Assembly: GCA_904420205.1 (NCBI GenBank)
Contig: CAJFUN010000037.1
Location: 1-54,335 of the forward strand
Direction: 5' to 3'
DNA: 54,335 nucleotides
Source: Candidatus Parachristensenella avicola
GTDB lineage: Bacteria; Bacillota; Clostridia; Christensenellales; UMGS416
Part shown: piece after piece, positions 32,344 to 41,093 of the stretch
Numbering within the stretch: position 1 is the first letter of the stretch
Layout of the letters: every line of letters begins with the position of its first letter
The notes under the pieces: generated by a model
What the model was told of the DNA's origin: nothing
The model's input: only the letters and a program-made list of their open reading frames with translations
Database searches by the model: none
Translations under genes and position numbers: made by a program

Positions 32344-33725
32344 AGGAGCTGAGGAAGAATATCAAATATCTGCTGGGCGTTATGGTGGTCTGCTTCATCC
32401 TGCTTACCGGATACCTGGTATATGACGCGGTAATCTGGGGCAACCGATGGCTGAACAGCCCCTATAATCCCCGGCTGCAGCAGCAGCGCGCTACGGTAAC
32501 GCCGGGCGACATCTATGACCGTACCGGCGAGCTCATCGTCAGCACCAACGATTCGGGGCAACGCACCTATCTTGAAAACAAATCCCAGCGGTATGCCATG
32601 TGCCACATTATCGGTGATACAAAAGGCCTTTGTGCCACCGGTGTGGAAAGCACCTATGCTGCCACCCTGCTGGGCTATAACGCCAGCTTCCTGAACACAA
32701 TGAAGCAGTTCCTGGAGCAAACGCCGGTTAAGGGAAATGACATAACCCTAACCGCGGATGAATCGCTGTGTACTACGGCGTACAAAGCGATGGATGGCGC
32801 ACACGGCGCAGTGATCCTCATGAACTATAAGACGGGTGAGATCCTGGCCATGACCAGCACGCCCGGCTTTGATCCTAAAAATATGGACGATGCCGATTTG
32901 TCGTCGGAATCGTCGGTGCTGGTGAACCGGGCAATCCAGGGGCGGTACGTACCGGGATCAATCTTTAAAGTCGTGACGCTGACCGCTGCGCTGAACAATG
33001 GTATCACCGAAAGATGGGGTTATACTTGCGACGGCACCCTGGAGTTGGACGGCGACACCATCACATGCCCTTCGGAGCACGGAGAGCAGACGTTGGAAGA
33101 GGCTTTCGCCAATAGCTGCAACTGCGCCTTTGCTCAGCTGGGCGTGGAGCTGGGTGCGGATAAGCTGGTTAGCACGGCGCAAAGCATGGGATTTTATAAA
33201 GAAACCATGTATAAGGATTTTACCCTATATGCCAGCAAGCTGGGCATAACCTCTGACAGCCGCGAATCCGAAATCGGTTGGGCGGCAATTGGCCAGGATA
33301 AAGATACCGTTACGCCCATGCAGATGTGCATGATCGCTGCAGGCATTGCCAACGGCGGCGTAGTGAAGGAACCGCGGTTGGTCAAGCCATCGGCCTTGGA
33401 CGTAAGCAACCTGACCAGCGCCCTGCAGGATAACCGTATTATGTCGGCCGAGTTAGCCGGGCAGGTAAAGGATATGATGCGTACCGTTGTGGAAGAGGGG
33501 ACGGGAACCCGCGCCGCGGTGGATGGCGTAACGGTGTGTGGAAAGACGGGAACCGCGGAGGTGGGCGGCTCTCAGAAAGCGCATGCCTGGTTTATTGGGT
33601 TTATCGAGGAATCCGAGCACCCTCTGGCGATTACGGTCATTGTGGAAAACGGCGGTTCCGGCGGCCGCGTTGCCGCGCCCATCGCCCAAACGGTGCTTGA
33701 AAAGGCCGTGGAGGCAGGATATTAG
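32340..33725 (+). CDS. Class B penicillin-binding protein (transpeptidase)
   Basis: A 461-residue monofunctional transpeptidase with an N-terminal membrane anchor (about 9-28). A short dimerisation/pedestal region begins with PGDIYDRTGELIVST. The transpeptidase domain shows YVPGSIFKV (catalytic serine, SxxK, near residue 205), NSCNCAF (SxN) near 258 and GKTGTAE (KTG) near 400. It lacks PASTA repeats. The size and layout match the PbpA proteins encoded with a SEDS gene. It should crosslink the glycan made by the FtsW/RodA partner just upstream and is a beta-lactam target. Confidence 0.93.
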   Translation: MKELRKNIKYLLGVMVVCFILLTGYLVYDAVIWGNRWLNSPYNPRLQQQRATVTPGDIYDRTGELIVSTNDSGQRTYLENKSQRYAMCHIIGDTKGLCATGVESTYAATLLGYNASFLNTMKQFLEQTPVKGNDITLTADESLCTTAYKAMDGAHGAVILMNYKTGEILAMTSTPGFDPKNMDDADLSSESSVLVNRAIQGRYVPGSIFKVVTLTAALNNGITERWGYTCDGTLELDGDTITCPSEHGEQTLEEAFANSCNCAFAQLGVELGADKLVSTAQSMGFYKETMYKDFTLYASKLGITSDSRESEIGWAAIGQDKDTVTPMQMCMIAAGIANGGVVKEPRLVKPSALDVSNLTSALQDNRIMSAELAGQVKDMMRTVVEEGTGTRAAVDGVTVCGKTGTAEVGGSQKAHAWFIGFIEESEHPLAITVIVENGGSGGRVAAPIAQTVLEKAVEAGY

Positions 33726-33766
33726 CATCCCCCGGCGGAGATGCAAAACAGAGGAGGAAACATGGG

Positions 33767-34723
33767 ATGGACTTGATGCAGGTGACACAGCTAGCGGAAA
33801 AAATTCGAGAAAACGTAGCGAAAGTCATTGTAGGCCAGCGCCAAGCGATGGATCTTATGCTGGCTGCGCTGCTGGCCAAGGGGCATGTGCTCTTGGAGGA
33901 TGTGCCCGGCACGGGTAAAACCGTGTTGGCCAAGGCATTGGCCCGGTCGATTCAAGGGGACTTTAGCCGTATCCAATTCACCCCTGATATTTTGCCCATG
34001 GATATTACGGGCGCCAGCGTGTATAACCAGCGCGACATGACCTTCGACTTCAAGAAGGGACCGGCATTTTGCCATATCCTCTTAGCGGACGAGATCAACC
34101 GCGCCACGCCCCGCACACAGTCGGCTCTTTTGGAATGTATGGAGGAGCGCCAGATTACCTCAGACGGCGTAACCTATCCCCTGGAGGCCCCCTTTATGGT
34201 CATCGCCACCCAGAATCCGGTGGAAACGCAAGGGACTTTTCCGCTGCCAGAGGCCCAGCTAGACCGCTTTTTGATCAAGACGCAAATGGGCTATCTGCCC
34301 ACCGACGACGCTGTGGCGGTGCTGGACCGCTTTATCGATGCTGATCCGCTGGCCCAGCTTATGCCTGTGGCTACAGCGCAGGAAATTGCCGAAGCCCAGT
34401 CGGCGGTAACCAAGGTTATGGTGAGTGCGCCGGTGCGCCGGTATATCGTGGATCTCGTAGAAAAAACACGTCAATTGCCGGATGTAGCCCTGGGCGTAAG
34501 CCCTCGGGGTTCGCTGGCACTGCTGCGGGCTGTGCAAAGCTGGGCGGTCATCCAAGGGCGTGACTATGTGCTGCCGGACGACGTGAAAACCATGACTGGG
34601 CCGGTGCTGGGCCACCGCATTCTTTGCCGGAATGCCTTTGATGGCAAAGACGCGACGGAACGCGTCGTGCGCACGCTGCTCTCCCAGGTGCCGGTACCGA
34701 CAGAGCCGGAGGAAGAGACATGA
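33767..34723 (+). CDS. MoxR-family AAA+ ATPase
   Basis: A 318-residue AAA+ chaperone-like ATPase. Walker A is DVPGTGKTVLAKAL (about residues 45-58), Walker B LLADEINRATP with sensor 1 at ATQNPVE, and the arginine-bearing segment PEAQLDRF is kept. A lid domain follows. MoxR proteins work with DUF58/von Willebrand-type partners to assemble or activate membrane complexes; the DUF58 gene overlaps its end by 4 bases. GAGGAGG precedes the ATG. Confidence 0.95.
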   Translation: MDLMQVTQLAEKIRENVAKVIVGQRQAMDLMLAALLAKGHVLLEDVPGTGKTVLAKALARSIQGDFSRIQFTPDILPMDITGASVYNQRDMTFDFKKGPAFCHILLADEINRATPRTQSALLECMEERQITSDGVTYPLEAPFMVIATQNPVETQGTFPLPEAQLDRFLIKTQMGYLPTDDAVAVLDRFIDADPLAQLMPVATAQEIAEAQSAVTKVMVSAPVRRYIVDLVEKTRQLPDVALGVSPRGSLALLRAVQSWAVIQGRDYVLPDDVKTMTGPVLGHRILCRNAFDGKDATERVVRTLLSQVPVPTEPEEET

Positions 34724-35823
34724 ACGTCTTTTGGCTGCTCATCATCGCTTGCGCAGCCATTTTGATCCAGATGGCGGTCTTCCGGGCCGCCGGGCAGAAG
34801 GGGATCACCTATACCCGCTATTTCAGCGCGAGCCGCGCCCATGTGGGCGAGCAGCTGGAACTGGTGGAGGATATCACCGCCCGGAGGTTTGTCCCCGTGC
34901 CATGGCTGCGAGTGGAATCCCGTATCCCCTCGGCGCTGGCCTTTGCCACGCAGCAGGATTTAAACATCGAAGATGAATTTTATCACCGCTCGGTTTTCAC
35001 GCTTATGCCTTTCCGCCATATCCGCCGGCGGTATCAGGTGACCTGCACCCATCGCGGGCTGTATGACCTGACCTCGGTTACGCTGACAAGCGGCGATCTG
35101 CTGGGGTTGTATACGGCCCACAGGACCCTTTCGCTGGACGCAAAGCTTTTGGTCTACCCGCAGCTGAAAAGCTTTTCAGAGATTGCGCTTCCTTCGCGCC
35201 AGTGGCAGGGGGATGTGGCCGTGCGCCGTTGGATCCAGCCGGATCCCTTCCTGGTCAACGGAATACGGGAATACCGCATGGGCGATAATCGGCGGGACAT
35301 TCATGCGGGCGCGACTGCACGCACCGGTGTGCTGCAGGTTAAAACCCATGATTACACGGCATCGCCCCGCCTGTTGATTGTACTGAACGCCCAAAGGGAT
35401 GAGGATCAATGGGGCGTGCTGACCTTTCAAGAGCGCGAGGCGCTGGAGGACGCAGTTTCCTTGGCGGCAACCCTGGTGGCTTGGTGCCGGAAGGAGCGTA
35501 TGGCATGCGGCTTTGCCAGCAACGGCCAGCTGCAGGGCGCGGAAAAGGAGGAGATCTATCTTGGCCCCCAAAGCTCGCCGCAGCACTATAGCGACTGCAT
35601 GGAGCTGGTAGCTCGGATCATTATGCAGCGCCGGGTCAGCTTCCACAGCTATATGGAGCGGTTAGCCCGGCTGCTGCCTCTCGATCCCGTAGATGTGGTG
35701 GTGCTGTCCTGCTATTGGAACGAGGGGCTGGAAGCGGCGGCTGTAACCCTGCGGTCCATGGGGCATGCGGTATATCACTATCCCATTGCGCGAAAGGAGG
35801 CGTCCCATGACCGCGTCGGTTAA
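34720..35823 (+). CDS. DUF58 domain-containing protein
   Basis: A 367-residue protein with one N-terminal hydrophobic segment and a DUF58 domain (about residues 180-260), whose core RWIQPDPFLVNGIREYRMGDNRRDIHAGATARTG-like stretch contains the family's REY...GD....IhW pattern. DUF58 proteins pair with MoxR ATPases and resemble von Willebrand A folds. It overlaps moxR by 4 bases and the next gene by 17. The role in wall assembly is inferred from the cluster. Confidence 0.9.
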   Translation: MNVFWLLIIACAAILIQMAVFRAAGQKGITYTRYFSASRAHVGEQLELVEDITARRFVPVPWLRVESRIPSALAFATQQDLNIEDEFYHRSVFTLMPFRHIRRRYQVTCTHRGLYDLTSVTLTSGDLLGLYTAHRTLSLDAKLLVYPQLKSFSEIALPSRQWQGDVAVRRWIQPDPFLVNGIREYRMGDNRRDIHAGATARTGVLQVKTHDYTASPRLLIVLNAQRDEDQWGVLTFQEREALEDAVSLAATLVAWCRKERMACGFASNGQLQGAEKEEIYLGPQSSPQHYSDCMELVARIIMQRRVSFHSYMERLARLLPLDPVDVVVLSCYWNEGLEAAAVTLRSMGHAVYHYPIARKEASHDRVG

Positions 35824-37111
35824 AAAGCTGCTTATTCCCCTTTGCCACGGCTTTATTCTGCTGCCGTTGGCGGCCATCGCCGCCGGTTCCCCGGGCATAG
35901 GTCCGCTGGCGCTGCTTTTGGCGGCGCTATGCGCCTTGAGCGCGGTAGGCTGGCTGGCCGATTTGCTTTTGCCGAAAGACTGGCCGGTATGGGTCGGCAT
36001 TCTGCTGCTCATGGCGTTGGGCGTCGGCGCAGGCTACGGCTTCTTGCCCCAGCTGTTCGGGGGTATCGTAGGGCAAGCTCCGCAAAGCTGGATGGCGCCG
36101 TTTCTGGGGATTCTGGCCGGCGCAGCCATGGTCTGGAGCCAGCTGGAGTGCCGGCGCGGCCTGGCGGCGGGCCTGGAGCCCTATAAGCTTGGGATTGGCC
36201 TTGCGTTGTATATTTTTACGTACTTTTCTTATCGCTCGACCGGCCTGTATACGGCGCAGGATAAAAGCGACCTTGCGCAGCCCATCTTTCTTTATGGCGC
36301 CATTTGGTTGGTTTTGTCCCTGTTGATCATCAATTTCCAGTTCGTGACCAAGATGGCTGCGACCAAGAACCAGCCGGATGTACCCAAGCCGGTGCGTACC
36401 TTTAACACGACGTTGATTCTTGGACTCGTCGGCATCATTCTTCTAATCGCTGGGCTGGGCTTCTTGCGCCAGCTGTTCAATCGGTTTTTCCAGTGGTTGA
36501 TCGGCGTATTTTCCGGCGGATCGGAACCGATGCCCGCGGCGCCGCTGCCAAGCTTCCAGCCCGACGATCTATCGGGCGAGGGATTCCGTTTCCCGGAGAT
36601 TGAGGCGCCGGAGTGGATGCGGCAGGTGGAAAATGTGGTGGTCCCCATGCTGACCATTGCGCTGGGGCTCGCCGCCCTTGGGCTGATATGTTATAAGCTG
36701 CGGTCGCTTTTCCGGCAGCTAAAGGGATGGATCCGGCAGAAAATGAACCATTGGCAGATGACGGCCGGATATGAGCAGGAGGAAGAAAGCCTGATGAGCT
36801 GGGCGCAGCTGAAGAAAGAGCTGGGCGAGCGCATCCGGCGGCATAAGCCGCGGCCGCGGCCCAAGCTGGAAGATCAGCCCAATGACCGCGCTAAAGTTCG
36901 CTGGCTTTTCTGCCGCCTGCGGGAGCAGCTTAGGCGCAAAAAGCATTTCGACAGCACACAGACTCCGCTGGAACTGGCGGACGCGCGGTTCATCCAGGAT
37001 CCCAGAGTGCGGCGGCTTCTGGAGGATTATAACGAAGCCCGCTACAGCGACCACCCTGTTGCGCCTGAATCGGTTTTGGCGGGCTTGGAGGCGCTGCGGA
37101 GAATGCGCTGA
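35807..37111 (+). CDS. Membrane protein with C-terminal DUF4129 domain
   Basis: A 434-residue protein with about six N-terminal membrane helices (to about residue 220), a large external loop, another helix near 290-310 and a cytoplasmic tail ending in a DUF4129 domain (QTPLELADARFIQ and DYNEARYSDHPV). Its place after MoxR and DUF58 genes is that of the TgpA-type transglutaminase proteins, yet no transglutaminase Cys-His-Asp core is visible between the helices. The frame extends upstream to 35765; the ATG at 35807 has AAAGGAGG 7 bases before it. Confidence 0.85.
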   Translation: MTASVKKLLIPLCHGFILLPLAAIAAGSPGIGPLALLLAALCALSAVGWLADLLLPKDWPVWVGILLLMALGVGAGYGFLPQLFGGIVGQAPQSWMAPFLGILAGAAMVWSQLECRRGLAAGLEPYKLGIGLALYIFTYFSYRSTGLYTAQDKSDLAQPIFLYGAIWLVLSLLIINFQFVTKMAATKNQPDVPKPVRTFNTTLILGLVGIILLIAGLGFLRQLFNRFFQWLIGVFSGGSEPMPAAPLPSFQPDDLSGEGFRFPEIEAPEWMRQVENVVVPMLTIALGLAALGLICYKLRSLFRQLKGWIRQKMNHWQMTAGYEQEEESLMSWAQLKKELGERIRRHKPRPRPKLEDQPNDRAKVRWLFCRLREQLRRKKHFDSTQTPLELADARFIQDPRVRRLLEDYNEARYSDHPVAPESVLAGLEALRRMR

Positions 37112-37123
37112 CAGGAGGTTCAA

Positions 37124-39010
37124 TTGAAGGAAAAGCTGGAAAACCTGATCGCTACGCTGCCGGATCATCCGGGCGTCTATCTGATGAAGGATGCTGAAGG
37201 AACGGTAATCTATGTAGGGAAAGCCATATCCCTGAAAAACCGGGTGAGGCAGTATTTCCGCGGCCGTCATCCGGGGCAGCCTAAGGTGGATGCCATGGTG
37301 GAGCATATCGAAAGCTTCGACTATGTGCTGGTAGACAGCGAGCTGGAAGCCTTTATCCTGGAGTGCAACCTCATTAAGGAGTACCGCCCGCATTACAATA
37401 TTATGCTGCGGGATGACAAGCACTACCCCTATATCCGGGTGGATATGGAGCAAGCTTATCCACGGCTGGAGATCGCCCGGCAGATGAAGAAGGATAAAGC
37501 CCGCTATTTCGGGCCGTATTTTTCGGCCCGGGCTGTCCGCCAGGCGCTTGAGGCGGTGGGAAAGGCATTCCCCCTTCGCACATGCCGGCGGGATCTGCCG
37601 GCCCGGGCCGGCAAGGAGCGCCCCTGCTTGAACGCCCATATGGGCACCTGCCTGGCGCCCTGCACCGGCAAGGTGGATGAGCAGGAATATAAAGCCTTGG
37701 TGCGCCAGGCTTGCCGGTTCTTGGAGGGCCATGGCGAGGAAGTGGTTAGCGAGCTAAGGCGGAATATGCAGGAGGCCTCGGCAGCGCTGCAGTTTGAAAA
37801 GGCAGCGCTCTACCGCGACCGGCTGCTGGCGGTAGAGCGGGTGCTTTCCAGCCAGCAGAAGGCCATTATTACAAGCCGTGAGGACTGGGATATCCTGGGA
37901 TTCTGCCAGGCGGAAGGCCGCGTGCAGATTCAGCTGCTGGTCATCCGAGGCGGATTTCTCAACGGAAGCGAGACTTTCCGCCTGGAGGAAAACTTGGAGG
38001 AAGGCCCGGAACAGTTGATCCGAGGTTTCATTCGGGATTACTATTCTTCAGCAAAGGTAATACCGCAATGGATTTTGACGCCCTATATGCCGGAGGATGG
38101 CGAAGCGCTGGAGCAATGGTTATCTGAATTGCGGCAGGGGCGCGTCTATTTGCACAAGCCGGAGCGGGGAGAAAAGCGGAAACTGGTGGATATGGCCTGT
38201 GAAAATGCCCGGCAGAGCATGGAGCGGGAAGTAATCGCCCAGCAGCGGGAATGGGAGCGTACCGGCGGGGCGGCTATCGATCTGGCGCAGGCACTGGGGC
38301 TGGAGAAAGTGCCCCATCGGATCGAATGCTACGATATCTCCAATATCCAAGGAACGAATTCAGTAGCTTCCATGGTGGTGATGCTGGACGGCAAGGCGGC
38401 GCCAAAGGAATACCGCCGTTTTAAAATCAAAACGGTGGAAGGAGCGAATGACTTCGCCAGTATGCGCGAGGTGCTGGGCCGCCGTTTCGCCCACGGGCTG
38501 GAGGAAAGGCAAACCCTGGGAAGCGAGGATAAGACGGGAAAATTCAACCGTTTCCCCGATCTTGTGATTATCGACGGGGGACCGGAGCAGCTGGCCTTTG
38601 CCAGGGAGGCCATGGAAGCGGCAGGCGTGGGCGATATTCCCGCCGTGGGCCTGGCCAAGCGGGAGGAGTGGCTCTACAAAGTGGGCGAGGATGAGCCGGT
38701 AAAGTTGCCTAAAACATCCCCGGCCCTGCATATGGTGCAGCGTATCCGCGATGAGGCACATCGATTCGCGATAACCTATCACCGGTCTCTACGGGGGCAC
38801 AAAGCGCTGCTGACGCAGCTGGACCAAATACCGGGCGTCGGTCCGGCCCGCCGTAAGGCGCTCCTGAAGGCTTATCCTGTCCAGGCTATGATGAAGCAGG
38901 CGACTGTGGAGGAACTGATGCAGGTGCCGGGGATCACGGAAAAAATTGCCCGTCAGGTTTATGAATTGATGCATTCCTCCCCTAGCCAGGAAGGGAAAAC
39001 TCCAGTATAA
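37124..39010 (+). CDS. uvrC: UvrABC excinuclease subunit C
   Basis: A 628-residue nucleotide excision repair nuclease that cuts on both sides of the lesion within UvrABC. Domains in order: GIY-YIG nuclease (HPGVYLMKDAEGTVIYVGKA, residues about 16-36), UvrB-interacting UVR region (about 205-240), RNase H-like nuclease (ECYDISNIQGTNSVASMVV then VIIDGGPEQL) and C-terminal helix-hairpin-helix repeats (IPGVGPARRKALL and VPGITEKIARQVY). The start is a TTG at 37124 with AGGAGG 6 bases upstream; it lies 12 bases after the DUF4129 gene. Confidence 0.96.
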   Translation: MKEKLENLIATLPDHPGVYLMKDAEGTVIYVGKAISLKNRVRQYFRGRHPGQPKVDAMVEHIESFDYVLVDSELEAFILECNLIKEYRPHYNIMLRDDKHYPYIRVDMEQAYPRLEIARQMKKDKARYFGPYFSARAVRQALEAVGKAFPLRTCRRDLPARAGKERPCLNAHMGTCLAPCTGKVDEQEYKALVRQACRFLEGHGEEVVSELRRNMQEASAALQFEKAALYRDRLLAVERVLSSQQKAIITSREDWDILGFCQAEGRVQIQLLVIRGGFLNGSETFRLEENLEEGPEQLIRGFIRDYYSSAKVIPQWILTPYMPEDGEALEQWLSELRQGRVYLHKPERGEKRKLVDMACENARQSMEREVIAQQREWERTGGAAIDLAQALGLEKVPHRIECYDISNIQGTNSVASMVVMLDGKAAPKEYRRFKIKTVEGANDFASMREVLGRRFAHGLEERQTLGSEDKTGKFNRFPDLVIIDGGPEQLAFAREAMEAAGVGDIPAVGLAKREEWLYKVGEDEPVKLPKTSPALHMVQRIRDEAHRFAITYHRSLRGHKALLTQLDQIPGVGPARRKALLKAYPVQAMMKQATVEELMQVPGITEKIARQVYELMHSSPSQEGKTPV

Positions 39011-39043
39011 TAAAAGAAGTGACATCTGTCGAAGGGGGTCAAA

Positions 39044-39961
39044 ATGGCGCGGTTAAAGCTTAAGCAGTTTGCCAAGGATCTGGGGCTTGCCATTCTGTAC
39101 GACGGCGGGCGGGAAGAGGTAGAGATCACCACCGCCAGCGTAAACCGGCCGGGCCTGCAGTTATCGGGTTATCTGCATTATTTCGCCACCGAGCGGGTGC
39201 AGATCATCGGCAAGGTGGAAATGACCTATATCTTGGAGCATATTCCAGAGGCTTCCATGCGGGATGTGATGGAAGATATGTTTTCCGCACCCATTCCCTG
39301 CGTGATCGTTTGCAGGGGGCTAGAGGTGCCCGAACCGCTGCTCGCGGCGGCTCGGCGCCATAAGCGCCCGATCCTGACGAGCGAAGCGGTGACAACCAAG
39401 GTCATTTTAGACGTTATTACCTACCTGGAGGCCGAGCTTTCCCCTCGCATCACCCGGCATGGCGTGCTGGTGGATGTCAACGGCGTCGGTATGCTGTTGA
39501 CCGGCGAGTCGGGCATCGGCAAAAGCGAGACGGCCCTGGAGCTCGTGAAGCGCGGGCATCGCCTGGTGGCTGACGATGTGGTGGAAATCAGCCGTGTCGC
39601 CCGGGATCAGCTGGTAGGCACTTCGCCCGAGTCGATCCGGCATTTTATGGAACTTCGGGGGATCGGCATTATTGACGTCCGGCAAATGTACGGCATCGGT
39701 TCGGTTCTTATCTCCAAAACCATCGATATGGTGGTAGAGTTGGAAATATGGGATAATGAAAAAATGTACGATCGCCTGGGCCTGGAGGAGGAGTATATGA
39801 CGCTTTTAGGCGTCAAGCTGCCCTATCTGGTGGTTCCGGTGCGTACGGGACGGAATTTGGGCATCATCCTGGAGGTTGCGGCCAGCAACCAGCAGCTGAA
39901 AGCGTTGGGCTATAATGCCGCGAAGGAGCTGGAAAAGCGCTTTTCGCAGCTGATGCCATAA
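39044..39961 (+). CDS. hprK: HPr kinase/phosphorylase
   Basis: A 305-residue enzyme that phosphorylates and dephosphorylates Ser46 of HPr and Crh, the switch for carbon catabolite repression in Firmicutes. The P-loop is LTGESGIGKSETALEL (about residues 150-165), the catalytic DD pair follows in LVADDVVEI, and the family signature is ELRGIGIIDVRQMYGIGSV (about 203-221). Length fits the family (about 310). The Crh-like protein encoded at 47955-48212 keeps Ser46 and is a likely target. It lies in the uvrC-hprK-glucokinase run, 33 bases after uvrC. Confidence 0.96.
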   Translation: MARLKLKQFAKDLGLAILYDGGREEVEITTASVNRPGLQLSGYLHYFATERVQIIGKVEMTYILEHIPEASMRDVMEDMFSAPIPCVIVCRGLEVPEPLLAAARRHKRPILTSEAVTTKVILDVITYLEAELSPRITRHGVLVDVNGVGMLLTGESGIGKSETALELVKRGHRLVADDVVEISRVARDQLVGTSPESIRHFMELRGIGIIDVRQMYGIGSVLISKTIDMVVELEIWDNEKMYDRLGLEEEYMTLLGVKLPYLVVPVRTGRNLGIILEVAASNQQLKALGYNAAKELEKRFSQLMP

Positions 39962-39979
39962 GGATAGAGGAGGAAGATC

Positions 39980-40933
39980 ATGTATTATGTAGGGGTTGAT
40001 CTGGGCGGGACCAACATTGCGGCCGGCGTGGTGACCGAATCAGGCGAGCTTATTCATCAGGACAGCTGCCCTACCGGCGTTGGACGCCCCTATGAGCAGA
40101 TCATCGGCGATATGGGCACGCTGGTGAACAAGGTGATCCGCGAGAGCGGATGCACGGTGCAGGATGTCAAAGCGATTGGCATTGGATCGCCCGGCGCAGC
40201 CGATTGCAAAGCCGGTGAAATCGTATTTGCCAACAACCTGAGCTGGTATCATGTGCCGATCTGCGCGGAGCTGAAAAAGCATGTTGACCTTCCGGTATTT
40301 GTCGATAACGACGCCAACGTAGCCGCGCTGGCCGAGACGGTGGCGGGCTGCGCCAAAGGGCGCAGCGACGTGATTTTGCTAACGCTGGGTACAGGCGTTG
40401 GCGGCGGCATTGTGATGAATGGGCGCATTTTGGGCGGCGTGCACCATGTGGGCGCAGAGATCGGCCATATGATCGTCGAGGTGCAGGGAGAGCAGTGCTC
40501 CTGCGGAAACCGTGGATGTTTTGAGCGTTATACCTCGGCAACGGCTTTAATCCGCGAAGGGCGTAAATGTATTATCGCTCATCCTGACAGCCGCATTACG
40601 CTGAAAACCGGTGGAGACTTGGATAAGGTCACAGCAAAGATCGTGTTAGACTCGGCGAAAGAGGGCGACATTTTTGCGCTGGAGATCTTTCAGAATTTTA
40701 TCCACTACCTAGCTATGGGCATCGTATCGCTCATTAACCTCTTTGATCCGGAAGTGATCGCCATTGGAGGCGGCGTGGCCAAAGCCGGAGATTTCTTGAT
40801 GGAAGCTTTGCTGCCGGAGGTCAAAAAGCATATTTTCTATAAAGATCTCCCGTATGCGGATATTATGCTATCGCCTATGGGCAACGAGGCCGGCATTATT
40901 GGCGCGGCGATGATGGGAGCGGGCAACCTGTAA
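39980..40933 (+). CDS. glcK: ROK-family glucokinase
   Basis: A 317-residue sugar kinase of the ROK family that phosphorylates glucose at the 6 position. GVDLGGTNIAAGVV is the ATP phosphate loop, VDNDANVAALAE holds the catalytic aspartate, GTGVGGGIVM follows, and the zinc motif CSCGNRGCFERYTS (CxCGxxGCxE) is complete. No helix-turn-helix is attached, so it is an enzyme and not a NagC/XylR-type repressor. It lies 18 bases after hprK, linking glucose entry with catabolite control, and ends at a terminator. Confidence 0.9.
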   Translation: MYYVGVDLGGTNIAAGVVTESGELIHQDSCPTGVGRPYEQIIGDMGTLVNKVIRESGCTVQDVKAIGIGSPGAADCKAGEIVFANNLSWYHVPICAELKKHVDLPVFVDNDANVAALAETVAGCAKGRSDVILLTLGTGVGGGIVMNGRILGGVHHVGAEIGHMIVEVQGEQCSCGNRGCFERYTSATALIREGRKCIIAHPDSRITLKTGGDLDKVTAKIVLDSAKEGDIFALEIFQNFIHYLAMGIVSLINLFDPEVIAIGGGVAKAGDFLMEALLPEVKKHIFYKDLPYADIMLSPMGNEAGIIGAAMMGAGNL

Positions 40934-40945
40934 TTTACCTGCCAG

Positions 40946-40971
40946 AAAGCGGCCGTTTAGGCCGCTTTTTT
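40946..40971 (+). terminator. Terminator of the uvrC-hprK-glcK run
   Basis: AAAGCGGCC and GGCCGCTTT flank a GTTTA loop and run into six T, 12 bases past the glucokinase stop. Confidence 0.9.
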
Positions 40972-41093
40972 CGCAGTTAGGAAAAATGATGATGTCGTTT
41001 AGCCTATGCTGTCCCCTTGAGCGCCGGGCCATCCGCGCAAGGGGGAGAGGCGGCGATGTTATCGACCACATTTTGCGGAGGGAATCGTCATCT

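Noticed and set aside
36719..37732. 337-codon open frame opposite the DUF4129 gene and uvrC
   Set aside because: Spans two real genes in antisense and lacks start signals.
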